Notes under the pieces: generated by a model
Told to the model about the DNA's origin: nothing
Seen by the model: only the letters and a program-made list of their open reading frames with translations
Database searches by the model: none
NCBI RefSeq assembly: GCF_014636775.1
Contig: NZ_BMEQ01000001.1
Location: 1-64,000 of the forward strand
Direction: 5' to 3'
Length of the DNA stretch: 64,000 nt
Source of the DNA: Kocuria dechangensis
Lineage (GTDB): Bacteria > Actinomycetota > Actinomycetes > Actinomycetales > Micrococcaceae
Position numbers and translations under genes: made by a program
Shown here: in pieces, positions 8,294 through 17,139 of the stretch
Layout: each line of letters opens with the position of its first letter
How positions within the stretch are numbered: the stretch's first letter is position 1

Positions 8294-9112
8294 GTGTCGA
8301 TCGAACAGCGCGTCCACGAGCACTACGCGGAGCTGTCCCCGCAGGAGCAGCGGGCCGCCGACGTGATCCTCGACCACCTCGACGACCTCGCTCTCTACAG
8401 CTCCGCCGAGCTGGCGCAGATGAGCGGTGTCTCCCGCGCCACCCTCTCCCGGCTGTACCGGCACCTGGGGTTCGAGTCCTTCACCGAGGTCAAGGAGGTG
8501 GCCCGCAGCCTGCGTCAGCAGGGAGTGCCGCTCGGTCCGGACGCCGATCCGGAGCTGGCCCAGCACCTGGACCAGGAGCTCAAGAACCTCCGGCGGGCCT
8601 TCGACCCGGCGGACGACCGCCTGGCGCGGGCGGTGTCCTCGATCGCAGGGGCGGGGAGGATCCTGGTGGTCGGCATGCGCAACAGCCACCCCGTGGCCCT
8701 GCACCTGAAGCAGCAGCTGCAGCAGGCCCGGGACGGCGTGCGGCTCGCCCCGCTGCCGGGGCAGACGCTCGGCGAGGAGCTCGTTGACATGGGACCGGGG
8801 GACGCGATCGTCCTCGTCGGGTTCCGCCGCCGGCCCCGGGGCTTCGACAAGCTCGTGGAGGGCTGCGTGGCCACGGGCGCGGAGGTCCTGCTGATCGCGG
8901 ACGGGACCGCCCGGCGGCACGCCACCGAGGTCGGCCTGTGGATCGAGTGCCCGCTCGACAGCATGGGCGCCTTCGACTCCTACGCCGCGGCCATGAGCCT
9001 CGTGGCGCGGCTGGCCAACGGGGTGCTCGTCGCGACGGGTCCGGAGGGCCGCCGGCGCGTGGGGCGCACCGCGGAGCTCTACGAGCAGCTGGACGAGCTC
9101 GACCTGCGCTGA
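8294..9112 (+). CDS. MurR/RpiR family regulator (HTH + SIS domains)
   Basis: A 272-residue regulator. Residues 1-75 are an RpiR-type helix-turn-helix (SSAELAQMSGVSRATLSRLY). Residues 115-250 form a SIS sugar-phosphate-binding domain (RILVVGMRNSHPVA, then DAIVLVGFRRR). SIS regulators usually sense sugar phosphates, but some RpiR proteins near ABC importers respond to other metabolites. GTG at 8294 is chosen; a GTG two codons earlier (8288) is equally possible. The neighbours are a divergent DUF4032 gene and a convergent ABC importer, so its target is not obvious. Confidence 0.85.
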   Translation: MSIEQRVHEHYAELSPQEQRAADVILDHLDDLALYSSAELAQMSGVSRATLSRLYRHLGFESFTEVKEVARSLRQQGVPLGPDADPELAQHLDQELKNLRRAFDPADDRLARAVSSIAGAGRILVVGMRNSHPVALHLKQQLQQARDGVRLAPLPGQTLGEELVDMGPGDAIVLVGFRRRPRGFDKLVEGCVATGAEVLLIADGTARRHATEVGLWIECPLDSMGAFDSYAAAMSLVARLANGVLVATGPEGRRRVGRTAELYEQLDELDLR

Positions 9113-9124
9113 CCGCCCTCCCGG

Positions 9125-9931
9125 TCAGGGGCGCCCGCCGGCGCGGGCGGTCACGGCGTTCTCGAGGAGCGAGACGAGCGAGTACAGGAGGATCGACGCG
9201 ACGGTCACGACCACCACGGCCGCCCACACCTCGTCGTACCTCGCCCGGGCCACGTTCGAGACGATCGCGTAGCCGATGCCCTCGCCCGTGGCCAGCCACT
9301 CCGCCAGCAGCGCGCCGGTCAGCGCGCCCGGGACCGAGACGCGCAGGGCGGTGAACAGGCTCGGCGGGGCCGAGGGGAGGGCGACGGCGCGGAACACGTC
9401 GAGCGGCGACCCGCCGTAGACCTGCACGACCTCCACGATCACGGGGTTGGCAGAGCGCAGGCCCTGGACGATGGTGACGAGCGCCGGGAACAGGACGACC
9501 ACCGCTCCCATGGCCGCGACGGAGGCCCCCTGCCGCCCGAAGACCAGGATGATGATCGGGGCCATCGCCACGAGCGGCACCGAGCGCAGCAGCATGGCCA
9601 GCGGCATCATGGCGTGCTCGAGCCCCCGGAACAGGGAGAAGACGGTGGCGACGAGGAGGGCGGCGACGAGGCCCGTCACGAAGCCGACCGCGGCGTCGGC
9701 CAGGGTGGTGCCCAGCTGGCCGAGGACCACTGCGCGGTTGGCCGCGGCGTCGGCGTCCGTCACCAGGAAGGCCCAGACGTCCCACGGGGTCTTGCCGATG
9801 AAGGACGTGACGTCGAAGGCCTGCAGCAGCAGCAGCCAGATGAGGGCCACGGCCACGAGGGAGAGGGCCAGGTCGAGCAGCCCGCGGACAAGGTCCTTGC
9901 CGGCGCGGACCGCTGTGGCGGTGGCGGACAT
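9125..9931 (-). CDS. ABC importer permease (SsuC/TauC/ThiX-type)
   Basis: A 268-residue inner-membrane permease of the BPD_transp_1 family, with about six hydrophobic segments. The EAA-like loop is seen around VVQVYGGSPLDVFRAVALPSA (starting about residue 175), which contacts the ATPase. It is the last gene of a four-gene leftward operon (binding protein, ATPase, two permeases) and lies 1 base after the other permease. The family carries nitrate, sulfonates, taurine or thiamine-precursor pyrimidines. Confidence 0.88.
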   Translation of the reverse strand: MSATATAVRAGKDLVRGLLDLALSLVAVALIWLLLLQAFDVTSFIGKTPWDVWAFLVTDADAAANRAVVLGQLGTTLADAAVGFVTGLVAALLVATVFSLFRGLEHAMMPLAMLLRSVPLVAMAPIIILVFGRQGASVAAMGAVVVLFPALVTIVQGLRSANPVIVEVVQVYGGSPLDVFRAVALPSAPPSLFTALRVSVPGALTGALLAEWLATGEGIGYAIVSNVARARYDEVWAAVVVVTVASILLYSLVSLLENAVTARAGGRP

Positions 9932-9932
9932 G

Positions 9933-10817
9933 TCAGTTCCCCACTTCCCGGCCCCCGGCGGACCACGGTGCCACGGAGCGCGCGACGACCCCCACCACGG
10001 CGTACGCCAGGAAGGCCAGGGCGCCGGAGACCAGGGCCACGGCCCAGACGCGGGCGATCTCGAGCGACTGCTGCGCGTTGACCATGGCGGGACCCAGCCC
10101 GCGGTCCACGCCTCCGACGTACTCCCCGAGGACGGCCCCCAGGAACGCCGCCGGCGCGGCGATCTTCAGCGCCGAGAACAGCCCGGGAAGGGCCGACACC
10201 AGCTGCACCTTGACCAGCTGGTGCCAGCGGCTGCCGCCGGCCACCGTGATGACGTCCAGGGAGGACCGGTCCGCGGTGCGGAAGCCGGCCAGCACGGAGA
10301 CGTAGGTCGTGAAGAACACGGAGATCGCAGCCAGGGCCACGGCGGTGCCCGAGGGCTCCCCGGAGCGGGGCGGGCCCAGGACGATGAAGACGATCGGCCC
10401 GACCGCCACGATCGGCAGGCAGTAGCTCACCACGGCGATCTGCGTGGCGAGCCGCTCGGTGAACGGCAGCAGCAGGACCGCCGCGGCCAGCAGCACCGCG
10501 GCGAGGTTGCCGCCCAGGTAGCCCCGGGCGGCCTCGAGGAGGGTCACCGAGGCGTTGGTCCAGTAGAAGCCGACGCCGTCGGCGGCGATCTGCTGGACGA
10601 TCGCCGGGGGCGTCGGGACCGCCCCGCTGCCGGCGCCGTCGGCGGCCCCGGCCCCTCTGAGGAAGGTCGCGGCGCCGAGCCACCAGGCGGCGACGGTCAG
10701 CACCGCGCCGAGGACGGCGATCGCCGCGGGGGGCGGCTCGCGCCGCCGGACGGCGGGGGAGGGAGCGGGCCGGGGCGCGGGCGCTCCGGGGGACGGTGCG
10801 GTCACGGCGTCGGTCAT
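9933..10817 (-). CDS. ABC importer permease (SsuC/TauC/ThiX-type)
   Basis: A 294-residue permease and a paralogue of the following gene. A Pro/Ala-rich N-terminus of about 30 residues precedes the first membrane helix (IAVLGAVLTVAAWWLGAATF). An EAA-like loop is present at VITVAGGSRWHQLVKVQL (about 180-197). Two distinct permeases imply a heterodimeric channel, less common than the homodimer in this family. It lies 1 base after the ATPase gene. Confidence 0.88.
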   Translation of the reverse strand: MTDAVTAPSPGAPAPRPAPSPAVRRREPPPAAIAVLGAVLTVAAWWLGAATFLRGAGAADGAGSGAVPTPPAIVQQIAADGVGFYWTNASVTLLEAARGYLGGNLAAVLLAAAVLLLPFTERLATQIAVVSYCLPIVAVGPIVFIVLGPPRSGEPSGTAVALAAISVFFTTYVSVLAGFRTADRSSLDVITVAGGSRWHQLVKVQLVSALPGLFSALKIAAPAAFLGAVLGEYVGGVDRGLGPAMVNAQQSLEIARVWAVALVSGALAFLAYAVVGVVARSVAPWSAGGREVGN

Positions 10818-10818
10818 C

Positions 10819-11637
10819 TCACTCCTCGTCCCCGTGCGCGCCGAACAGCAGCTCGGAGGCGCGGTCGTGCAGGGCGTGGAACTCGGGGGTGCGCAGCATC
10901 TCGGGGGTGCGCGGGCGGGGCAGGTCGATGTCGAGGACCCGCTTGATCCGGCCCGGCCGGGGCGACATGACCGCCACGACGTCCGAGAGGAAGATCGCCT
11001 CCGAGATCCCGTGGGTCACCATCAGGGTCGTGGCGGGCTTCTCCGTCCAGATCCGCAGCAGCTCGAGGTTGAGCCGCTGCCGGGTCATGTCGTCGAGCGC
11101 GCCGAACGGCTCGTCCAGCAGCAGCACCGACGGCTTGACCACGAGGGCCCGGGCGATGGACACGCGCTGGCGCATCCCGCCGGAGAGCTGGGCGGGCCTG
11201 GCCTTCTCGAAGCTCTTGAGCCCCACGAGCTCGACGAGCTCCTGGACGTAGGCCTTGTCGACGGGCTGGTGGGAGACCTCCAGCGGCAGGCGGATGTTCG
11301 CCTCGACCGAGCGCCACGGCAGCAGCGCGGAGTCCTGGAACGCGATGCCCAGCTGGTGGGAGCGGCGCAGCTCGGCGGGGCTGTGGCCGTCCACGAGGAC
11401 CTCGCCCGCGCTGGGCTCCTCGAGACCGGCGAGGAGGCGCAGGATCGTCGACTTGCCGCAGCCGGAGGGCCCGAGCAGGGACAGGAAGGAGCCCTGGTCG
11501 GTGCGCAGGTGGGCGTCGTCGAGGGCGGTGACGCTGCCGCGGCCGGTGCGGAAGACCTTGCTCAGGCCGTTGAGGTCGATCCCGCTCGCCGTGGCGTTGA
11601 TCCTGCGGCGGGAGGACGCCGGCGCGGCCGTGCTCAT
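10819..11637 (-). CDS. ABC importer ATPase
   Basis: A 272-residue ATP-binding subunit. It has Walker [10 protein letters not shown] (about residue 56), a Q-loop ([10 protein letters not shown]), signature LSGGMRQR (about 150), Walker [13 protein letters not shown] (about 170) and H-loop VTHGISEA. The subtype is nitrate/sulfonate/taurine (TauB/SsuB-like). The ATG at 11637 overlaps the stop of the binding-protein gene (ATGA). It should pair with the two permeases downstream. Confidence 0.92.
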   Translation of the reverse strand: MSTAAPASSRRRINATASGIDLNGLSKVFRTGRGSVTALDDAHLRTDQGSFLSLLGPSGCGKSTILRLLAGLEEPSAGEVLVDGHSPAELRRSHQLGIAFQDSALLPWRSVEANIRLPLEVSHQPVDKAYVQELVELVGLKSFEKARPAQLSGGMRQRVSIARALVVKPSVLLLDEPFGALDDMTRQRLNLELLRIWTEKPATTLMVTHGISEAIFLSDVVAVMSPRPGRIKRVLDIDLPRPRTPEMLRTPEFHALHDRASELLFGAHGDEE

Positions 11638-12719
11638 TCCCTCAGCTCCGGGTTCTCCGCGTAGACCTCGTCGAGCAGCGAGAGGTCGAAGACGTCCTCG
11701 GCCGTGAGCCCGGGATACCCGGCCACGCCGAGGACCTCGATGTTCTGCGCCACGAGCTCGTCGGAGACGGTGAACAGCCCGTTCTCCCCGGTCTCCTCCG
11801 AGACCACGAGCTCCGCGTTCTGGATCTCCGCCTGGCGGGTCTCCTTCTCCCGGTCGAGGCCGAGGTCCGCCCCGTACTCCTCCACGGCCAGGCGGGCGGA
11901 CTCCTCGGGATCCGCCACGGCGTCCTGCCAGCCCCGGATCGTGGCCTCGAGGAACGCCTTCAGCGCCTCGCGGTCGTTGTCGATGGCGTCCTGGGTGGTC
12001 ACGAAGGACTCCGCGACGAACGGCAGCCCGTGGTCCGCGAAGGGGAGGTTCACGACGTCCTGACCGGCGAGCTCCAGGGTGATCGCCTCGTTGGTGGAGT
12101 AGCCGAAGAACCCGTCCACCTCGCCGTTGACCAGCGGCTGCGGGTCGTACTGCACGGGGATCTTCTCCACCTCGGCGGGGTCGATCCCGTTGACCTCCAG
12201 CAGGGCGTCGAACAGGGTCTCGTTGACGCCGGACTGGACGCCGATCCTCCGGCCGGCCAGGTCCGCGGGCGTCTCGATCGGCGCGTCGCCCAGCGAGATG
12301 ATCGTGAAGGGATTCTTCTGGTAGGTCGTGCCGATGATCTTCAGGGGCGCCTCCTCCTCGGCGATGGCCGGGGCCACCCCGAGCGGCGAGGAGGTGCCCA
12401 CGAGGGCGCTGCCGGCGAGCACCATGGACTCGGTCGAGGCGCCGGAGGGGCCCCCGGAGATCAGGTTGACGGAGTCGAAGCCGGCCTCCGTGTAGTAGCC
12501 CTTCGAGTCCGCGAAGTACTCCCCGGCGAACTCGGCGTTCTTGATCCAGGACAGGTTCACGTCGAGCGTGCCGTGGCCGCTCGCCTCCGGCCCGGAGGAC
12601 GCCGTCCCGGCGGTTCCCCCGCAGGCGGTCAGGGCGAGCGACGCGGTGAGGAGCAGCGCCGCGGCGGGGAGCCGCCGGGTACGGTGCGAGCGGGGTGCGG
12701 TGGCCGGGGTGGGGTGCAC
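11634..12719 (-). CDS. ABC importer substrate-binding lipoprotein (NMT1/THI5-like)
   Basis: A 361-residue exported lipoprotein. An Arg-rich N-terminus and hydrophobic core lead to the lipobox LTAC at about residue 33, so it is anchored outside the membrane. The mature part has the NMT1/THI5 pattern: [20 protein letters not shown] near the start and GRRIGVQSG in the middle. Members bind pyrimidine thiamine precursors, sulfonates or similar small molecules. The GTG start is preceded by GAAGAAGG. It is the first gene of the operon, and an inverted repeat lies about 110 bases upstream. The ligand cannot be read from sequence; a hydroxymethylpyrimidine-type compound is one candidate. Confidence 0.88.
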   Translation of the reverse strand: MHPTPATAPRSHRTRRLPAAALLLTASLALTACGGTAGTASSGPEASGHGTLDVNLSWIKNAEFAGEYFADSKGYYTEAGFDSVNLISGGPSGASTESMVLAGSALVGTSSPLGVAPAIAEEEAPLKIIGTTYQKNPFTIISLGDAPIETPADLAGRRIGVQSGVNETLFDALLEVNGIDPAEVEKIPVQYDPQPLVNGEVDGFFGYSTNEAITLELAGQDVVNLPFADHGLPFVAESFVTTQDAIDNDREALKAFLEATIRGWQDAVADPEESARLAVEEYGADLGLDREKETRQAEIQNAELVVSEETGENGLFTVSDELVAQNIEVLGVAGYPGLTAEDVFDLSLLDEVYAENPELRE

Positions 12720-12825
12720 GGCGGACCTTCTTCCTGTGGATCACGGGCGCGCGGGCGCGCCGTGGGACGGGCCGGGAACGGCGGTCCGCGCGGGGCGGAA
12801 CTATGCGTTCGTAAGGAAGACGGTA

Positions 12826-12841
12826 TGCAATCCGTGTTGCA
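12826..12841. promoter_or_regulatory. Inverted repeat upstream of the ABC importer
   Basis: TGCAA-TCCGTG-TTGCA is a perfect 5-bp inverted repeat about 110 bases upstream of the binding-protein start. The adjacent segment 12803-12830 is AT-richer than its surroundings. Read leftward, TTGCAT with a CATAGT about 19 bases later could be a promoter. The repeat could be an operator; the nearby RpiR regulator is one candidate. No thiamine riboswitch was seen. Confidence 0.35.
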
Positions 12842-13030
12842 CGGAGGGGCGTGCCGGTTACGCCGGTGTAAAAGGTGCCGCGGGGGAGGCGCGGCCCCGA
12901 TCGGCGCCGCGACGGGCGTGCGACGTGCGGCGGGGTGGGCCCGCGGCGGGAAAAGAGATAAGCTCACTGATCATGTCGGGGCGATCACCTCGCGCCGCCG
13001 GCAGCCGACCCCTCCGGAAAGGACCCCGCC

Positions 13031-13231
13031 ATGCACGATCCCCAGGCTCTCGCCGAGACCGAGACCCACCTCATCCACGTGCTCGAGCACTCGGACCCGC
13101 CGCGCGACGCCAGCCGTTTCAACGTGACCGCCGCCGCGCTGGAGCTGCACGACCGGACCGGCGGCTGGACCGTCCGCGACGCCGACACGCGCACCGTCGA
13201 GGACGTCCTCGCCCGGCACGCGAAGGACTGA
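13031..13231 (+). CDS. Small hypothetical protein
   Basis: A 66-residue acidic protein that I do not recognise. It has an amphipathic start (ALAETETHLIHVLEH), no signal peptide and no membrane segment. The ATG follows GGAAAGGA. Codon use has the strong GC3 bias of neighbouring genes and a terminator follows, so it is probably a real single-gene transcript. Confidence 0.6.
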   Translation: MHDPQALAETETHLIHVLEHSDPPRDASRFNVTAAALELHDRTGGWTVRDADTRTVEDVLARHAKD

Positions 13232-13259
13232 TCCCTCCCGGTGCGGCGGCCGGGTGCGA

Positions 13260-13290
13260 CGGCGCCCTCCCCACCAGGGGGAGGGCGCCG
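13260..13290. terminator. Terminator hairpin
   Basis: A 13-bp stem (CGGCGCCCTCCCC with GGGGAGGGCGCCG) around a short ACCAG-type loop, 29 bases after the small gene ending at 13231 and about 40 bases before the convergent otsB stop. It can serve both. Confidence 0.65.
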
Positions 13291-13331
13291 CCGTACCCGC
13301 GGGACGCGGGGTGCCGGTGGGTGCTCGCCGC

Positions 13332-14141
13332 TCAGCCGGACGCGGCCCGGCGCTGCTCGGCCAGCCGGGCCAGGGCCCCGGCCAGCTCGTCCGGGGAGCC
13401 CACCCGGTGCCCGGCGACGCTCTCCCCGGCGCCGACCTTGATCCCGACGTCGCCGGGGCCCAGCTCGCGCATCGCGTTCTCGTCGGTGACGTCGTCCCCG
13501 GCGAACAGCGTGACGTCGGCCCCGGTGGCCTGCATGAACGCGGTGATGCCCTCGCCCTTCGTGGCCGAGTGCACGGAGGACTCGACCACGTGCTGGCCCG
13601 GGGTGACCTTCAGGCCCTCGAGCCGCCCGAACGTCTCGGCCATCTCGCGCTCGGCCTGATCGCACAGCGACTGGTCCGCCATCGTGCGGGTGTGGAACGC
13701 CGCGCCCGTGGGCTTCAGCTCCAGCCGGGAGCCCGGGTAGCGCGCCACCTGCTCCTCGACCAGGGCCGTGGCCCGCTCCAGCAGCTCCTGCTGTGCGGGG
13801 GAGAGCCGCAGCTCCATGTCCCCTGCGGCCGAGCCCAGCGCGTCCAGGTGCATCTCTGCGCCGTGCGAGCCGGACAGCAGCATCCGGCCCGCCGGGTCCA
13901 CCACGGAGCGCAGGAACGCCATGGGCCGGCCCGAGATGACGGCCACGAACGTGCGGGGCAGCCGCAGCAGGGCCTCCAGCGCGGCCTGGGCCTGCTCCGT
14001 CGCGCGGCTGTCGGCCGGGTCGTCGGTGAACGGGGCGAGGGTGCCGTCGAAGTCGAGGGCGACCAGCAGGGTCCCGGCCCGTGCCGCCCGGTCGAGGGCG
14101 TCCGCGAGACCGGGCCGGGCGTCGTCATGCGCCCCCGTCAC
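13332..14141 (-). CDS. otsB: Trehalose-6-phosphate phosphatase
   Basis: A 269-residue HAD-family phosphatase that removes phosphate from trehalose-6-phosphate. Motif I is LDFDGTLAPF (about residue 30), motif II is VISGRP (about 68) and motif IV is FAGDDVTDENAM (about 220). The GTG start overlaps the otsA stop (GTGA), so it is translated with otsA. Together the pair makes trehalose from UDP-glucose and glucose-6-phosphate in the cytosol, normally for osmotic and stress protection. Confidence 0.93.
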   Translation of the reverse strand: MTGAHDDARPGLADALDRAARAGTLLVALDFDGTLAPFTDDPADSRATEQAQAALEALLRLPRTFVAVISGRPMAFLRSVVDPAGRMLLSGSHGAEMHLDALGSAAGDMELRLSPAQQELLERATALVEEQVARYPGSRLELKPTGAAFHTRTMADQSLCDQAEREMAETFGRLEGLKVTPGQHVVESSVHSATKGEGITAFMQATGADVTLFAGDDVTDENAMRELGPGDVGIKVGAGESVAGHRVGSPDELAGALARLAEQRRAASG

Positions 14142-15622
14142 CGCCGGGCCTCCGCCGCCGTGGCGCGCGTGCGCGCGAGGTCGCGCAGGAACGCCTCCGA
14201 CCAGTCCTGGACGTCGTGGCCGAGGACCTGGCGGCGCATGGCGCGCATCCGCTTCTTCGCCTCCGCCGCCGGCATGTCCTTGGCCCGCACCATGGCGTCC
14301 TTGAGGCCGTCGATGTCGTGCGGGTTGACCAGGATCGCCTGCTTGAGCTGCTCGGCCGCGCCCGTGAACTCGGACAGCAGCAGCGTGCCGGAGCCGTCCG
14401 TCTTCGCCGCGACGTACTCCTTGGCCACCAGGTTCATCCCGTCCCGCAGGGACGTCACGAGCATGACGTCCGTGGCTAGGTACAGCGCCACCATCTCCTC
14501 GAACGGGTAGCCGTGGTGCAGGTAGCGGACCGCCGTGTGGGAGATCGTGTCGAACTGGCCGTTGATGTGGCCCACGAGGCCCTCGACCTGCTCCCGCAGC
14601 TGGACGTAGGACTCCACGCGCTCCCGGGACGGGTTGGCCACCTGGACCAGCACGGACGGGCCCACCGTGAGCTTGCCGTCCTCGAGCAGCTCGCCGTAGG
14701 CCTTGATCCGGTGCACGATGCCCTTGGTGTAGTCGAGGCGGTCCACGCCGAGGTAGACGGTCTCCGGGTCGCCGAGCTCGTGGCGGATCTCGCGGGCCCG
14801 CTGCTTGATCTCGGGGCGGCCGGCCAGTTCCTGGATCGCCTGCGCGTCGATCGAGATGGGGTAGGCGTGGGCGCGGACCGTCCAGTGCGCGTCACCGTTG
14901 CCGAACCGCGCCTCGCCCTGCCGGAAGGGGACGTCCAGGAACCGGCGCACGCAGCGCTGGAAGTTCTGGGCGTCCCCGGGGCGCTGGAAGCCGATGAGGT
15001 CGGCCCCGGACAGGCCCTCGAGGACCGCCCGCCGCCACGGCAGCTGGCCGAAGATCTCCAGCGGCGGGAACGGGATGTGGTTGAAGAACCCGATGGTGAG
15101 GTCCGGGCGCAGGTCCCGCAGCATGCGGGGCACGAGCTGGAGCTGGTAGTCCTGCACCCACACGGTCGCGTCCGGGGCGGCGACCTCGGCCGTCATCTCG
15201 GCGAAGCGCCGGTTGACCCGCCGGTAGACGTTCCACCAGGCACGGTGGAACTCCGGCGGCGCGATGACGTCGTGGTAGAGCGGCCACAGGGTCGCGTTGG
15301 AGAAGCCCTCGTAGTAGGCCTCCACCTCCTCGGCTGACAGGGGCACGGGGGCGAGGTGGAAGACGTCGTGGTCGAAGCGCTCCAGCGTCTCGTCCGCCGC
15401 GCCGTGCCAGCCCACCCACGCGCCGTCGTTGCTGGCCATGACGGGGGAGAGGGCGGCGACGAGGCCGCCGGGCGAACGGCGCCAGGTGGCCTCGCCGTTC
15501 TCGACGACGCGCTCGACGGGCAGCCGGTTGGAGACGACCACGAAGTCGTAGCCCTCCTGCTGCCGCTGGGCGGGATCGGTGCTCTGCTCTGCGCTCACGG
15601 GTGGTTCCTTCCGTTCGGTCAT
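14138..15622 (-). CDS. otsA: Trehalose-6-phosphate synthase
   Basis: A 494-residue GT20 glycosyltransferase. It has VVVSNRLP at the start, the sugar-phosphate-binding region WVQDYQLQLVPRMLRDLRP, the motif GVDRLDYTKGI (about 285) and TSLRDGMNLVAKEYVA near the C-terminus. It makes trehalose-6-phosphate from a nucleotide sugar and glucose-6-phosphate. It is first in the leftward otsA-otsB operon. The start is the ATG at 15622; an alternative GTG nine codons in (beginning VSAEQSTDP) is possible. Confidence 0.95.
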   Translation of the reverse strand: MTERKEPPVSAEQSTDPAQRQQEGYDFVVVSNRLPVERVVENGEATWRRSPGGLVAALSPVMASNDGAWVGWHGAADETLERFDHDVFHLAPVPLSAEEVEAYYEGFSNATLWPLYHDVIAPPEFHRAWWNVYRRVNRRFAEMTAEVAAPDATVWVQDYQLQLVPRMLRDLRPDLTIGFFNHIPFPPLEIFGQLPWRRAVLEGLSGADLIGFQRPGDAQNFQRCVRRFLDVPFRQGEARFGNGDAHWTVRAHAYPISIDAQAIQELAGRPEIKQRAREIRHELGDPETVYLGVDRLDYTKGIVHRIKAYGELLEDGKLTVGPSVLVQVANPSRERVESYVQLREQVEGLVGHINGQFDTISHTAVRYLHHGYPFEEMVALYLATDVMLVTSLRDGMNLVAKEYVAAKTDGSGTLLLSEFTGAAEQLKQAILVNPHDIDGLKDAMVRAKDMPAAEAKKRMRAMRRQVLGHDVQDWSEAFLRDLARTRATAAEARR

Positions 15623-15764
15623 CGTCGTCCTGGGCCCATTCTATTCGTCAGTACGCTCACGGTTCCGGCTGTGGGCCGGCCGAGTCGGTGGGGCGGGAGC
15701 CGGTCCGATAATCTGGGCTCCGACACCGCCCGCATCCGCCCCCGAGGATCTCCGAAGAGGACCC

Positions 15765-16649
15765 ATGGCATCCAGCAGCAGCTCGACCCCCGACCCCCGG
15801 AACCGCGACGCCGCCCGCGAACGGGCGCGCCAGATCGCGGACCAGCACGAGCGCAAGGACAAGCGCTCCCGGCGCCTGCTCCAGTTCGGCATCATCGCCC
15901 TGGTCCTGGTGATCCTGGCGGTGATCGGCGTGGTCATCGCCCAGAACCGTGCGCAGCAGATCCCCGAGGCCGGTCCCGTCCCGGCCAGCTCCAACCAGTG
16001 GGGCGGCACCGTGCTCACGGCCGACGGCGTCGTGAAGGACCGGTCGGAGGTCGCCGAGCGCGACCTCGCGGAGGTGCCCGAGGCGCCGGCGACCCCGGAC
16101 GAGAGCGCCGTCCCGCCGGGCATCGTGGACCCCGCCGACGCGGAGGAGTCGGACGAGCCCGTGCAGGTCGTCATCTTCCAGGACTTCGAGTGCGTGCACT
16201 GCGCCGACTTCGAGACGGAGAACGGCGAGGCCCTCGAGGAAGCGGTGACCGCCGGGGACATCACCCTGGAGTACCGCAACCTCAACTTCCTGGACCGCGC
16301 GACCCCCACCCAGTACTCCTCGCGGGCCGCGGCCGCCGCCTACGAGGTCGCCAACCAGGTCTCCACCGAGCAGTACCTCGCCTACGTCGAGGAGATCTTC
16401 TCGCACCAGGGCACCGGCGGACTGGACAACGAGCAGATCGCGGACATCGCGGCCAAGCACGGCGCCGACCGCGCGAGCGTGCTGACCGCCCTCGAGGAGA
16501 ACGCCCACCGGCCCCTCGTCAGCGTGGTCTCCCAGGAGTCCCTGGCCAACGGCGTCGCCGGCACCCCGACCGTCTTCGTGGACGGCGAGAAGCTCGGCAA
16601 CGAGCCGTTCCAGGACGTCCTCGCCGACGCGATCGAGGCCAACGAGTAA
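15765..16649 (+). CDS. Membrane-anchored DsbA-like thioredoxin-fold protein
   Basis: A 294-residue protein with a basic cytoplasmic tail, one membrane helix (about residues 43-65) and an extracytoplasmic thioredoxin-fold domain. The active site is CVHC within DFECVHCADF (about 146-150), and the cis-Pro segment is VAGTPTVFVDG (about 265). It belongs to the DsbA_4/Thioredoxin_4 group common in actinobacteria and probably oxidises or isomerises cysteines in exported proteins. The ATG follows GAAGAGGACCC. It is a single-gene unit with a terminator behind it. Confidence 0.88.
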   Translation: MASSSSSTPDPRNRDAARERARQIADQHERKDKRSRRLLQFGIIALVLVILAVIGVVIAQNRAQQIPEAGPVPASSNQWGGTVLTADGVVKDRSEVAERDLAEVPEAPATPDESAVPPGIVDPADAEESDEPVQVVIFQDFECVHCADFETENGEALEEAVTAGDITLEYRNLNFLDRATPTQYSSRAAAAAYEVANQVSTEQYLAYVEEIFSHQGTGGLDNEQIADIAAKHGADRASVLTALEENAHRPLVSVVSQESLANGVAGTPTVFVDGEKLGNEPFQDVLADAIEANE

Positions 16650-16673
16650 GCAGGTCCCGTCCCGGACGACGCA

Positions 16674-16714
16674 CGACGGCGCCGCGTCCCCCTCCAGGGG
16701 GCACGGCGCCGTCG
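16674..16714 (+). terminator. Terminator hairpin
   Basis: CGACGGCGCCG and CGGCGCCGTCG form an 11-bp outer stem, with CCCCCTC/AGGGGG pairing inside. It lies 25 bases after the DsbA-like gene. Confidence 0.7.
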
Positions 16715-16754
16715 AGCTGCACGGGCCGCGCGGCGCGTCCGCGGGGAGCAGGGA

Positions 16755-16784
16755 TTTCAGCAACCCTCGGGGGTCCGATATTCT
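16755..16784 (+). promoter_or_regulatory. Candidate tRNA promoter
   Basis: TTTCAG (16755-16760) and TATTCT (16779-16784) with an 18-base spacer, about 50 bases upstream of the tRNA. This is an AT-richer patch between a terminator and the tRNA. Assigned by eye. Confidence 0.45.
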
Positions 16785-16837
16785 GGACAACCGTCCGTCC
16801 GGGCGTTCCCTCCCCGAGGGGCATCCGTCGGCCGCCC

Positions 16838-16914
16838 GCCTCCTTAGCTCAGCTGGCCAGAGCACCTGTCTTGTAAACAGGGGGTCACCGGTTCGAATCC
16901 GGTAGGGGGCTCCA
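16838..16914 (+). tRNA. tRNA-Thr (anticodon TGT)
   Basis: A 77-base cloverleaf. The acceptor strands GCCTCCT and AGGGGGC pair with one T-G wobble. The D arm is AGCTC...GAGC, the anticodon stem is CCTGT/ACAGG with loop CTTGTAA giving anticodon TGT, and the T arm is CCGG-TTCGAAT-CCGG. CCA is encoded. It reads Thr ACA codons, which are rare in this genome. Confidence 0.93.
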
Positions 16915-16917
16915 CAG

Positions 16918-16961
16918 GAACCGCAGGCCGGACCCCGCATCCGGGGTCCGGCCTGCGGTTC
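16918..16961 (+). terminator. Terminator hairpin after tRNA-Thr
   Basis: A 19-bp stem starting GAACCGCAGG and ending CCTGCGGTTC around a GCATCC loop, beginning 3 bases after the tRNA CCA end. Confidence 0.75.
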
Positions 16962-17139
16962 TGTCGTCCGGCTGCTTCCCCCGGCGTGCTACCGGGCTCC
17001 GCCCATGACCGGTCTCCGTCATGTCCGTCATTTCCGGCCCCACGGGGCGCACGCCCGGCACCGGCACGGGCGACGGAGTACGGTGCGGGGCAACAGCAAG
17101 GGTGTCGGGGAGGGACCCTCGACGGCCGAAGGAGGCTCC

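Noticed and set aside
12720-13030. Thiamine (TPP) riboswitch upstream of the NMT1/THI5-type importer
   Set aside because: Neither strand shows the conserved CTGAGA and related TPP riboswitch blocks.
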